A DNA stretch of 64,000 bases from Solobacterium sp. (GTDB lineage Bacteria; Bacillota_I; Bacilli_A; Erysipelotrichales; Erysipelotrichaceae), in the NCBI GenBank assembly GCA_017469885.1, contig JAFUFO010000038.1, forward strand, positions 62,001-126,000, read 5' to 3'. Below are positions 43,739 to 51,095 of this stretch, in pieces. How positions within the stretch are numbered: position 1 is the first letter of the stretch; each line of letters begins with the position of its first letter. Under the pieces are notes generated by a model. The model was not told the DNA's origin and did no database searches. It saw nothing but the letters and a program-made list of their open reading frames with translations. Made by a program: the position numbers and the translations under genes.

Positions 43739-44395
43739 TTATCTGTCCGAATACAGCAGATCTTTTACACGCTCTACCGCAAGACGAGGTGACGTAAGCA
43801 CCGGCTTTTCTGTCTCTTTTAACAGCGGAAGGATTGCTGTCATCGAGCCCTGTGCCAGTACAACGACATCGTTTTCCTGCTCTGCTTTTCGGATTTCTTT
43901 GATAACCAGTTCATTATGCTTATCTTTTTCACCTCTCATCAGCATATCCAGTGCTCCATCTACCAGATACTCTGTGACGGTGATTTCCCTGCCGAGTTTT
44001 TTTGCAGTATTGCGGATCAGATTCGAACTCGGCTTTACCGTTGAAGCAACGGTTGCCACAACGCCGATTCTGTTGCCGAGGCTTACGGCTTTCTCAGCCA
44101 TAGGCTCATCAATCTTCAGTGTCAGACACTCCGCCTGTGTGCGGGCGATGTCAAATGCCTCCCCTACGGAAGAACACTGATTAAAAATAATATCCGGCTT
44201 CAGCGTCTTGGCGACCTGTACATAGCTGCACATTCTCGAAATGATCTGCGGTGTGATTGAACCGTTCCGCTTGACTTCTTCCAACAGGGAATCATCAATG
44301 ATGTTAACCATTTCAACATCCGGCAGAATTTCATGAAATAACGACTTCAGTTCATCCAGTGAAACCGGGCTGGTGTGGATTAATACTGCTTTCAT
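43739..44395 (-). CDS. Asp/Glu/hydantoin racemase family protein
   Basis: 218 residues. It has the two Cys-loop regions of this superfamily: FNQCSSVGEAFDIA (Cys about 73), while the second site is LAQGSMTAILPLL, where the usual second Cys is Ser or absent. One catalytic Cys missing suggests decarboxylase/isomerase-like (maleate isomerase or arylmalonate type) or altered chemistry, not simple racemisation. It lies between the PTS locus and the transketolase operon, same strand, 140 bases upstream of the latter. Substrate unknown. Confidence 0.78.
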   Translation of the reverse strand: MKAVLIHTSPVSLDELKSLFHEILPDVEMVNIIDDSLLEEVKRNGSITPQIISRMCSYVQVAKTLKPDIIFNQCSSVGEAFDIARTQAECLTLKIDEPMAEKAVSLGNRIGVVATVASTVKPSSNLIRNTAKKLGREITVTEYLVDGALDMLMRGEKDKHNELVIKEIRKAEQENDVVVLAQGSMTAILPLLKETEKPVLTSPRLAVERVKDLLYSDR

Positions 44396-44424
44396 TCTTC
44401 TTTCCTCCTCTCTGAAGATTGATG

Positions 44425-44430
44425 TAAAAT
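44425..44430 (+). promoter_or_regulatory. -10 box 6 bases before the 44437 gene (possible leaderless mRNA)
   Basis: TAAAAT, then AACGCT, then ATG, with no Shine-Dalgarno between. The -35 is poor. Confidence 0.35.
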
Positions 44431-44436
44431 AACGCT

Positions 44437-44664
44437 ATGATAAAAACTCTGATTCTGATTCGCGATATCGTAATGTATATCGGAGCGTTAACGGGTCTGT
44501 TTCTGATCGGCTATGTACGTGTCCTTTTCTCGACCAGGCAGAAGCAGACGCCGAATGTCCAGCTCGACTACAATGAGAAAGAGAAGAAACTGCGCAAAAC
44601 CGCAATCATCATTCTCATTGTTTCAGTTGCTCTGGCTCTGATACCTACAAATTACCTTATCTGA
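44437..44664 (+). CDS. Small two-TM membrane protein (75 aa)
   Basis: TM1 at about residues 9-30 and TM2 at about 53-70, joined by a charged loop (FSTRQKQTPNVQLDYNEKEKKLRK). Both ends are probably on the same side. No family recognised. It has its own -10-like box and a clean terminator (44664), which supports a real monocistronic gene in an otherwise minus-strand block. Confidence 0.65.
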   Translation: MIKTLILIRDIVMYIGALTGLFLIGYVRVLFSTRQKQTPNVQLDYNEKEKKLRKTAIIILIVSVALALIPTNYLI

Positions 44665-44687
44665 AGAAGCATATGCTTCTTTTTTTA
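44664..44687 (+). terminator. Terminator of the small membrane-protein gene
   Basis: AGAAGCATATGCTTCT followed by TTTTTTT. It overlaps the stop codon of the convergent dehydrogenase gene. Confidence 0.75.
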
Positions 44688-45749
44688 TGGGCGGTAGTCT
44701 TCCAGATCATCGATTGCTGTTCGAATCATTTCTTCCGTGATCGGATACGGGACATGGTCCAGTTCCTGATTGACTGCCGCCGCATGGATCACATCTTTCA
44801 GCGGATCTTCCCGCTCAAGATCCAGATCCTTAAGACAGACAGGCAGTCCCACGGAACGATTGAACTCATACACCCGCTTCAGTTCCTCAGTCTGATGATC
44901 AAGCATCAGCTGAACGAGCGTCCCGTACGAAACAATCTCTCCGTGAAGATGCCGGTGTTCCATCCACTCACGGACCGTCATTCCGTAATAGAGCGCATGC
45001 GCCAGTGCAGAATTGCAGTCCGGGGCAACGCTCAGCGAGACGGTTCCGGTCGCGATGATGATCGATTCAATAATGCGTATCACAGATGATGAAACCCTGT
45101 GGTTTCTGACATCGTCATACGCTTCTTTTCCGTATCTGATTACCGGTTCATAGCAGAGAACGGAAACCGTTTTGCCGTATTCTCCCTCGAAGTCAGGGTC
45201 ATCGTTCCGATAGGAAAACATGCATTCAACATGTTTCGCCATCGTATCGCCCATCCCCGCCCAGAAGTATTCTGCAGGTGCACCGACGATTACCGACGGA
45301 TCGATGAAACAGTGAACCGGCGCGCGTTTCATGCGGTATATCTCACGGAATGCGCCGTTTTCGTAGTGCAGGATCGCAATCTTTGTCACCGCAGCACAGG
45401 TTGATGCGATTGTCGGAACCGTAAATACCGGTTTCCCAAGCTGGTCGCCTGCAACCTTGGCTACATCGAGACATTTGCCGCCTCCGGCAGCTATAATTGC
45501 GTCTGCGTTCTGGATCTCCTCCATGTGTTTAAGCCGTTCAATATTCTCAACGGAAGCTTCTTTTCCGTAAATCTGGTGTGTTGTAATCTCCAGTCTTTTT
45601 AAAGCCCCAAGCAGTTTTTCACCGCAGGCTGCAAATGCTTTTTCACCTGTGATGAGCGCTGCTCTGGAGCCATAGGAAGAGATAATGTCCGGCATTTCCG
45701 AAAATGCATGTTCGGAGATGGTATATCTTGGCAGTTCGTTCTGTTTCAT
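44685..45749 (-). CDS. Iron-containing/glycerol-dehydrogenase-type alcohol dehydrogenase (GldA family)
   Basis: 354 residues from ATG 45749 (a TTG 15 bases upstream is possible but less likely). NAD loop IIAAGGGKCLDVAKVAGDQLGKPVFTVPTIASTCAAVTKIAI is typical of GldA-like enzymes. Metal ligands: Asp in WAGMGDTMAKHVE, His in SALAHALYYG and His in RHLHGEIVSYG. It would oxidise a polyol (phosphate) or reduce an aldehyde/ketone. Last gene of the EIIB-EIIC-aldolase-RpiB-ADH series, 30 bases after the RpiB stop. Confidence 0.82.
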   Translation of the reverse strand: MKQNELPRYTISEHAFSEMPDIISSYGSRAALITGEKAFAACGEKLLGALKRLEITTHQIYGKEASVENIERLKHMEEIQNADAIIAAGGGKCLDVAKVAGDQLGKPVFTVPTIASTCAAVTKIAILHYENGAFREIYRMKRAPVHCFIDPSVIVGAPAEYFWAGMGDTMAKHVECMFSYRNDDPDFEGEYGKTVSVLCYEPVIRYGKEAYDDVRNHRVSSSVIRIIESIIIATGTVSLSVAPDCNSALAHALYYGMTVREWMEHRHLHGEIVSYGTLVQLMLDHQTEELKRVYEFNRSVGLPVCLKDLDLEREDPLKDVIHAAAVNQELDHVPYPITEEMIRTAIDDLEDYRP

Positions 45750-45794
45750 ATTCTTCTTTTTCAAAACAGACTCTTTCGACGCTGTATTCTTTTC

Positions 45795-46451
45795 TTACAG
45801 GTAGCTGTCGACAAGTGCCTTCAGCTCCGGATCCTGGCATCCGGCATTGAAGCATTCCAAAAAGCGCGGTGTAAGTGATCTTCTGACGATGTCCTGATCC
45901 ATTGCACGCAGCGCTTCCGCAAGCGGCTTGGCTACAGCTGCTTTGACTTCCACAAGTTTTGCCGCATTCCGGTTCTGTGATTCTTTTCTTCCCGGCTCAT
46001 TCGGGTATCCCATTCCCTTCGGGGAACCAAAGGCAATTTTGAAAATATTCTTCAGATTGACATCTGCGCCCCAGCCAAAGCCTTTCGCATACGGAAGGGA
46101 AAGAGCATTACCGTTATTGATCTGCAGGAACAGATAAGCATCACTCGGCTCAATGCAGTAGCCGCATACAACACCGGGCATCATGTTGCAGGCCATCAGT
46201 GCTCCCTGTCCGGTACCGCATCCTGTCACAACAAAATCAACCGCACCGGAATTCAGCAGCAGCGCTGCCTGCACACCGATATTCAGGTATGTCAGATAAC
46301 CCGGCTCGCCGATCTGCAGAGGTGCATCTTCCGAGGACATTCCCGTATTGTATACAGTGTGTCCCATAGGTTCTACTACGTCTTTCAGGCAGCTGATGAT
46401 AGTGTCATTTTTCGCTGACTGAGAGAATTCGTTGATCATTGCAATTTTCAT
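45795..46451 (-). CDS. RpiB/LacAB-family sugar-phosphate isomerase, enlarged (218 aa)
   Basis: The Rossmann-like RpiB/LacAB core is recognisable: KIAMINEFSQSAKND at the start, FVVTGCGTGQGALMACNMMPGVVCGYC with the catalytic Cys/Thr loop, and NNGNALSLPYAKGFGW. About 60-70 residues longer than RpiB, with a C-terminal GKKES/Arg-Asn-Ala extension (residues 145-218) seen in uncharacterised relatives. Likely isomerises an aldose-P to a ketose-P for the downstream or upstream aldolase. It follows the aldolase gene across a strong intercistronic hairpin. RBS AGGAGAG. Confidence 0.82.
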   Translation of the reverse strand: MKIAMINEFSQSAKNDTIISCLKDVVEPMGHTVYNTGMSSEDAPLQIGEPGYLTYLNIGVQAALLLNSGAVDFVVTGCGTGQGALMACNMMPGVVCGYCIEPSDAYLFLQINNGNALSLPYAKGFGWGADVNLKNIFKIAFGSPKGMGYPNEPGRKESQNRNAAKLVEVKAAVAKPLAEALRAMDQDIVRRSLTPRFLECFNAGCQDPELKALVDSYL

Positions 46452-46472
46452 TTTTCATCTCTCCTCTATATA

Positions 46473-46502
46473 AGAAAGGCGGAAGAAAACTTCCGCCTTT
46501 CT
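46473..46502 (-). terminator. Intercistronic hairpin between aldolase and isomerase genes
   Basis: Perfect 13-bp inverted repeat AGAAAGGCGGAAG/CTTCCGCCTTTCT with a 4-base loop. On the minus strand it is followed by TATATAG and not a U-run, so it may be a weak terminator, an RNA-processing or a stabiliser element lowering expression of the last two genes. Confidence 0.6.
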
Positions 46503-46506
46503 CTGG

Positions 46507-47391
46507 TTACTCGTTACTGCCGTTATCCGCGGCTTCGAAAGTATAACGATCATTCGAACCGATCAGACGAATGTAGCTTCTGACAAACTCTTTCACTGCT
46601 TTTTCAACAGTCATCATGATGGTCAGATAATCCGCGTTCGGATCTTCTTCCCATTTCGCCTTAATCGCATCGGTCGCTGCATGGAACGCATCCGTGCAGA
46701 CATTGATCTTATTGATGCCGCCCGCAACTGCTTTCCGGATGTTTTCCTCGCCGGAACCCGATCCGCCGTGAAGAACAAGAGGCATCTTCAGCGCTGCTTT
46801 CAGCTCCGCAAGACGTTCGAAATCCAGAACTGGAACATATCCTTTCGGGTAGTTTCCGTGTGCTGTTCCGATCGCCACCGCAAGTGCATCAACACCTGTT
46901 TCTTTAACGAACTGTACAGCCTGTTCCACATTTGTATACATGTCATTTGTGGTGCCGTCTCCGTCAGCAGCCTGACCGACATGACCGAGCTCTGCTTCAA
47001 CACTGATTCCCTTTGCGTGTGCAAGGTCAGCGATCATGCGGGAGCGTCTTACATTCTCTTCATAAGGAAGAGAAGATGCATCGATCATGACATTTGAGAA
47101 TCCCATCTGAATTGCCTGAATTTCTGCTTCAAGGGAAGGTCCGTGATCCAGATTCAGGCATACAGGAACACTCGCCCGTTCTGCCATTGCTTTGACCATC
47201 GGCACCATTTCAGTGGGATGTGCAAGTTTGGACATCTGTCCGACACCGAACTGAACGATAATCGGGGAATGTTCTTCCTCCGCTGCCTCAATTACGGCAC
47301 GCGCCATTTCCATGTCAACACTGTTGACAGCCATTACTGCATAGCCGTCGCGGTTTGCGTTGTCAAGGATATACTTCATGTTTACATACAT
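46507..47391 (-). CDS. Class II (zinc) ketose-(bis)phosphate aldolase
   Basis: 294 residues of the FbaA/GatY/KbaY/IolJ family. Zn ligands: CLNLDHGPSLEAEIQA (His), VEAELGHVGQ (Glu region), AIGTAHGNYP (His), LVLHGGSGSGEENI (His). Phosphate and K+ loop NKINVCTDAF. Cleaves a ketose-1-P or 1,6-bisphosphate to DHAP plus an aldehyde. A fructose-type PTS normally delivers a 1-phosphate, so direct cleavage of a ketose-1-P is plausible. Substrate identity cannot be read from sequence. SD AAAGGA 9 bases before ATG 47391. Confidence 0.88.
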   Translation of the reverse strand: MYVNMKYILDNANRDGYAVMAVNSVDMEMARAVIEAAEEEHSPIIVQFGVGQMSKLAHPTEMVPMVKAMAERASVPVCLNLDHGPSLEAEIQAIQMGFSNVMIDASSLPYEENVRRSRMIADLAHAKGISVEAELGHVGQAADGDGTTNDMYTNVEQAVQFVKETGVDALAVAIGTAHGNYPKGYVPVLDFERLAELKAALKMPLVLHGGSGSGEENIRKAVAGGINKINVCTDAFHAATDAIKAKWEEDPNADYLTIMMTVEKAVKEFVRSYIRLIGSNDRYTFEAADNGSNE

Positions 47392-47433
47392 AAATCTGCA
47401 TCCTTTCTAAATGAACATCAGTTTTTCTGTATC

Positions 47434-48549
47434 TTACAGATCGATATCAAGTTCTACTACTTCTTCTTCAACAGTGTCTTCTTCAGAAGGCATCTTTTTG
47501 ATGAATGCGTAGATCACGCCGGTGATTACAGAACCGATTACGCATGCAAGAATCCAGAGGCCGAGCTTATTGGAAAGCGGAGCAACGAGGATTCCGCCGT
47601 GGGAAGCCGGAGTTCCGACACCCCATGCCATTGCAAGACCGGATGCGATCGCGGAGCCGATCATGGAAGAAGGAACAACTCTCAGAGGATCTTCCGCTAC
47701 GAACGGGAGAACACCCTCAGTAATGAAGCAGAGACCCATCGGGATGCAGGTATACGCTGCGTCCTTCTGCTGCTGTGTGAATTTCTTCGGAGCGAGGATA
47801 GCTGCAAGGCCCATGCCGATCGCCGGTGTCATACCGCCGATAATCTTAGCTGTTTCTGCGCACTCACCGATTCCGCCTGTTTCAGGGTTGTCCGCATAAA
47901 GAGCGTTGGCTGCCATGGAAGCTGTCTTGTTGATAGGGCCGCCCATATCGAAGCCCATGCATGCGCCGATGACCGCACCGACAACGAAGAGGGAACCGGA
48001 CGCAAGACCCTGGATCCATCCCTGGAACGCAAGCATAAGTGCAGAGAGCGGTTTCATGAAGATACCGAAGAATACGAATGTCGCAACACATGTGGCAATA
48101 ACCGGAATGATCAGAACCGGCATCAGACCCTGGAGAGCCTTCGGCATTTTCCAGGTCTTCATCCATTTGACGAAGTAGCCGACCAGGAAGCCCATCAGCA
48201 TAGCGCCTACGAAACCTGTCTTTGTAGGTCCGCCTGCGAAGTAACCGATTGCGAAGCCCGGAACGATACCAGGTCTGTCAGCGATAGAGTAAGCAATACC
48301 TGCGCAGAGGAACGCATAAGCCCAGTTGAAGCCATTTCCGTTCATTTCGCCGAGCATGTGCATGAAGTCGGAGATTTTGAAGATGGAGTATCCGGAATAA
48401 GCCAGACCGTTAATTGTCGGATCAGACAGAGGTACGCCGGACCATGCGAATGCTTTCTGAATAGCACCTGTGATACCTGCCATAACAACCATCGGGATCA
48501 GGAATGAGATACCGGTCATTATGTGCTTTTTGAAATCCTGCATTTTCAT
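47434..48549 (-). CDS. PTS fructose-family transporter, EIIC membrane subunit
   Basis: 371 residues, about 9-10 TM helices, Fru-family EIIC: KKHIMTGISFLIPMVVMAGITGAI at the start, YFAGGPTKTGFVGAMLMGFLVGYFVKW, GPINKTASMAANAL and FITEGVLPFVAEDPLRVVPSSMIGSAIA with the family GITEGAIPF-like motif. Imports and presents the sugar for phosphorylation by EIIB. The C-terminal tail is acidic and ends VELDIDL, resembling the tail of the EIIA here. Either of two Met codons (1 or 3) may start it. Confidence 0.92.
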   Translation of the reverse strand: MKMQDFKKHIMTGISFLIPMVVMAGITGAIQKAFAWSGVPLSDPTINGLAYSGYSIFKISDFMHMLGEMNGNGFNWAYAFLCAGIAYSIADRPGIVPGFAIGYFAGGPTKTGFVGAMLMGFLVGYFVKWMKTWKMPKALQGLMPVLIIPVIATCVATFVFFGIFMKPLSALMLAFQGWIQGLASGSLFVVGAVIGACMGFDMGGPINKTASMAANALYADNPETGGIGECAETAKIIGGMTPAIGMGLAAILAPKKFTQQQKDAAYTCIPMGLCFITEGVLPFVAEDPLRVVPSSMIGSAIASGLAMAWGVGTPASHGGILVAPLSNKLGLWILACVIGSVITGVIYAFIKKMPSEEDTVEEEVVELDIDL

Positions 48550-48580
48550 ACTTAGTACTTATTTCCCTTTCTTATTTTCC

Positions 48581-48898
48581 CTATTTCTTAGCCGCGAGTT
48601 TCTTTTCGATCGTAGTGATCAGACTCTTAGGCTGTTTCAATGCCGTTGTGATGGGAACGTCAACAACTTTCTTCCCGGCAAAACGGCTTGTTCCGCGAAT
48701 TGCAATGTCGTGCGCATAAATCACGACATCCGCATTCGCGATGTCTTCTGCAGTGAGTTCATTCTCAATTCCTGCAGAACCCTGTGTTTCGATCTTACAT
48801 TTGTGTCCCAGTTCCTCTGCAGCTTTCTGCAGTTTCTCGGCAACAATGTAGGTGTGAGCGATGCCTGCTGTACAAGCAGTAACAGCAACGATGTTCAT
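48581..48898 (-). CDS. PTS fructose-family EIIB subunit
   Basis: 105 residues from ATG 48898 (AGGAGA upstream). Begins NIVAVTACTAGIAHTYIVAEKLQKAAEELGH; Cys9 in the CTAGIAHT loop is the phospho-cysteine. Accepts phosphate from EIIA and passes it to the sugar bound in EIIC. Stands alone and not fused. Has its own probable promoter (48933-48961) distinct from that of EIIA, embedded in an operator-like repeat. Confidence 0.92.
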   Translation of the reverse strand: MNIVAVTACTAGIAHTYIVAEKLQKAAEELGHKCKIETQGSAGIENELTAEDIANADVVIYAHDIAIRGTSRFAGKKVVDVPITTALKQPKSLITTIEKKLAAKK

Positions 48899-48932
48899 GT
48901 AGAAGTCTCCTTTCCTTGAGTAACTTACCCAA

Positions 48933-48962
48933 AGTGTACACACTTTCTCAAAAGTGTTCAAG
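48933..48962 (-). promoter_or_regulatory. Promoter of EIIB-EIIC operon with overlapping operator-like repeat
   Basis: Minus strand TTGAAC (48961-48956), 17-base spacer, TACACT (48938-48933). The -35 is inside TTTCTCAAAAGTGTTCAAG (48944-48962, plus strand), which matches the element before EIIA (49645-49668). Confidence 0.5.
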
Positions 48963-48974
48963 TAAACATGACCA

Positions 48975-48998
48975 TTATGTGCTCATTTGAGCATATAA
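48975..48998. promoter_or_regulatory. Dyad operator candidate TGCTCA-TT-TGAGCA
   Basis: Near-perfect 24-base palindrome centred at 48986, with half-sites TGCTCA/TGAGCA extended by TTATg and ATATAA. The same half-site recurs at 49645-49668 and 51016-51036. Candidate site for the locus regulator (DeoR at 51096-51851). Confidence 0.45.
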
Positions 48999-49033
48999 TT
49001 TTCGTTTTTGGTATGTTTTTGGTTACTTTTGGC

Positions 49034-49570
49034 TCAAAAATCAATATCCAGGTCTACGATTTTCTCTTCATCAAGGATTTTATCGACCTCTCCGAGCTCA
49101 TCATCCTCGCAGAGCAGAAGATTCATGATCTCTTCCCGGGACGTCGCCTGTGAAAGCTTCGTGACACGGACATCATTTCCGAGTTTTCCGGCAAGCTCGC
49201 TCAGCAGCATCATATGGTTCTTCGCAAACTCTTTGTCTGCACTGACGCAGAACAGGAAGATCAGATGAGAATCCTGAAATCCGTCATCCGAAATGCTGCT
49301 CTCCCAGCGGACCGGGTTAACCGTTTTCCCGATCATTATTCCGTTGCGCAGCACACTGTTGCTTTTACCGTGCGGAATTGAAATTCCGGATCCCATTCCG
49401 GTAGGCCCTTCCGCTTCCCGTTCATAGATGTCTTTCACGAATGTGTCAACGTCGTTGATGTACCCGTTCTTTAACAGAACACCGGCCATGTACCGAAGCA
49501 CTTCATCTTTGGTTTCACCCTGTACTTCCAGATCGATAATGTCCGGATTTAATATCTCGTTTAATGGCAT
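49034..49570 (-). CDS. PTS fructose-family EIIA subunit
   Basis: 178 residues of the PTS_EIIA_2 family. The phospho-His lies in GSGISIPHGKSN (about residue 69), with KDEVLRYMAGVLLKNGYI upstream. Receives phosphate from HPr and gives it to EIIB. Acidic C-terminal extension ending VDLDIDF. Divergent from the iron ADH at 49727; its promoter lies at 49625-49652. The EIIB gene 136 bases downstream has a separate promoter. Confidence 0.92.
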   Translation of the reverse strand: MPLNEILNPDIIDLEVQGETKDEVLRYMAGVLLKNGYINDVDTFVKDIYEREAEGPTGMGSGISIPHGKSNSVLRNGIMIGKTVNPVRWESSISDDGFQDSHLIFLFCVSADKEFAKNHMMLLSELAGKLGNDVRVTKLSQATSREEIMNLLLCEDDELGEVDKILDEEKIVDLDIDF

Positions 49571-49624
49571 TTTTTTCTCCTTTCTGTCATTCGGGATATC
49601 TGCGGGGATGTTCCCCTGCTATTT

Positions 49625-49668
49625 GATATAGCACAATTTATCACTTTTTGAACACCTTTTGAGCAAAT
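49625..49668 (-). promoter_or_regulatory. EIIA promoter and operator-like repeat
   Basis: Minus strand -35 TTCAAA (49652-49647), 16-base spacer, -10 TATATC (49630-49625) with TGC before it. The repeat ATTTGCTCAAAAGGTGTTCA (minus strand, within 49668-49645) covers the -35, as at EIIB. Confidence 0.5.
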
Positions 49669-49671
49669 TTT

Positions 49672-49701
49672 TTGATATTTTTTATCGTTTTCTGGTAAAC
49701 T
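49672..49701 (+). promoter_or_regulatory. Promoter of the 49727 alcohol dehydrogenase
   Basis: TTGATA (49672-49677), 18-base spacer, TAAACT (49696-49701). Its -35 touches the edge of the shared operator-like repeat, so both divergent genes may be controlled together. Confidence 0.5.
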
Positions 49702-49726
49702 TAATGAAAAAGAAAGGATTTATTTC

Positions 49727-50833
49727 ATGAAACTGTTCCAAATTGTTCCTCAGATTTTTGAATTTGAAAGCTTTGCTTCCTTTGCAGAGTCATTCGGACT
49801 GTGCGAAACCGATCTTCTTTTCACGGGCGCGCACACGCTTCAGGCACTGAACAATACCGAAGTGCCGTGCATCACAATCCTGCGTGACAATTACGGCAGC
49901 GGTGAACCTTCCGACGTCATGGTCAATGCCATTCTAACCGAAGCCGCAAAGCATACGTTTCACAGAATCATCGCCGTCGGAGGAGGTGCAATCCTTGACA
50001 TCGCCAAGATCATCGCTGTCGCGAACGGCTGCACGGATGTCAATGAATTATATGCGTGCGCGGATAAGCTCGGTACGGACAAAGAACTGATCGCTGTTCC
50101 TACAACATGCGGCACCGGCTCCGAGATCACCAATATTTCCATTGTCTATCGCTCTGCTGCCGACACGAAGCAGGGTCTGGTTTCCGATGCCATGTATCCC
50201 CGCTATGCAGTGCTGATTCCCGAGCTTCTTGAAACAATGCCGTACAATGTCTTTGCCACAAGCTCAATTGACGCTCTGATCCATGCGGTCGAAAGTTATC
50301 TCAGTCCGCTTGCGACACCTTACAGTGAGATGTATTCCATTGCTGCCATCCGGGAGATCCTGCAGTGCTACATCGAAACGGTTTCCCGGCAGAACGATTT
50401 CCGCCCCAGCTGTCCGCAGCTTCTGAAAGCATCCAATTATGCCGGCATCGCCTTTTCCAATGCCGGATGCGGACCGGTTCATGCCATAAGCTATGCATTC
50501 GGCGGAAAATATCATGTCCCGCACGGAGAATCCAACTATCAGTTCTTCCTGCCTGTTTTATCGTTTTATAAGAAAACTGCGCCGGACGGAAAGATCCGCA
50601 GTCTTGAACAGCTGCTCTGCGAAGTCACTGGCAATCCGGACGGATTTGAGGGACTGAAAGAACTCCTGGAGAAAATACTTCCTGCCAAACCAATGCGTGC
50701 TTACGGTGCTTCGGAAGAAGATATCGAACCGTTCACAGAGTCTACGGCCGCCAATCAGCAGCGCCTGCTCGGACGGCAGTACTGTAAAATGGGCAAAGAG
50801 GATATTTATAACATTTACAGATCATGTCTATAA
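49727..50833 (+). CDS. Iron-containing alcohol dehydrogenase (group III type)
   Basis: 368 residues. NAD loop IIAVGGGAILDIAKIIAVANG, then VPTTCGTGSEITNISIV. Fe ligands Asp (SSIDALIHAVESYLS), His in the same block, and two His in GPVHAISYAFGGKYHVPHGESN. Probably reduces an aldehyde or oxidises a polyol generated by the PTS/aldolase route. RBS AAAGGA; divergent from EIIA and sharing its control region. Ended by the bidirectional terminator at 50906. Confidence 0.88.
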   Translation: MKLFQIVPQIFEFESFASFAESFGLCETDLLFTGAHTLQALNNTEVPCITILRDNYGSGEPSDVMVNAILTEAAKHTFHRIIAVGGGAILDIAKIIAVANGCTDVNELYACADKLGTDKELIAVPTTCGTGSEITNISIVYRSAADTKQGLVSDAMYPRYAVLIPELLETMPYNVFATSSIDALIHAVESYLSPLATPYSEMYSIAAIREILQCYIETVSRQNDFRPSCPQLLKASNYAGIAFSNAGCGPVHAISYAFGGKYHVPHGESNYQFFLPVLSFYKKTAPDGKIRSLEQLLCEVTGNPDGFEGLKELLEKILPAKPMRAYGASEEDIEPFTESTAANQQRLLGRQYCKMGKEDIYNIYRSCL

Positions 50834-50905
50834 AATCTTTTGATCAAATGTTGAACATCTTCAGGCAGTTTTTCGGCCTTACAGACCAGTAATGCTTCAG
50901 AAAAC

Positions 50906-50940
50906 AAAAAGAAAGGGCATTTCAGCCCTTTTCTTTTCTG
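50906..50940. terminator. Bidirectional terminator between the ADH and deoR genes
   Basis: AAAGGGC-ATTTCA-GCCCTTT, with TTTTCTTTTC on the plus side and a TTTCTTTTTG run on the minus side. Confidence 0.8.
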
Positions 50941-51015
50941 TTTTCCGGACTGTTTCTGTCATTCCAGCCCCCGATTTCCGTAAAATTCTGCTGTTTTTTT
51001 ACATTCAAAAGAATA

Positions 51016-51036
51016 TTTGCTCAAAAATTTATCAAA
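51016..51036 (+). promoter_or_regulatory. Third copy of the operator-like repeat
   Basis: TTTGCTCAAAAATTTATCAA shares TTTGCTCAAAA with the EIIA site and lies 18 bases upstream of the TTGACA promoter at 51054. It lies outside any gene, in the 262-base gap between the ADH and deoR 3' ends. Confidence 0.45.
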
Positions 51037-51053
51037 TTTATCATCATGTTACC

Positions 51054-51083
51054 TTGACAAGTGACCAAAATGAATACTAGTAT
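51054..51083 (+). promoter_or_regulatory. Strong promoter reading antisense into deoR, toward transaldolase
   Basis: TTGACA (51054-51059), 18-base spacer, TAGTAT (51078-51083). +1 near 51090 is only a few bases before the 3' end of deoR. The transcript would be antisense to the whole deoR gene and could continue into the transaldolase at 51934. No + strand terminator is seen between them. Confidence 0.5.
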
Positions 51084-51095
51084 AGGTTCAGAAAG

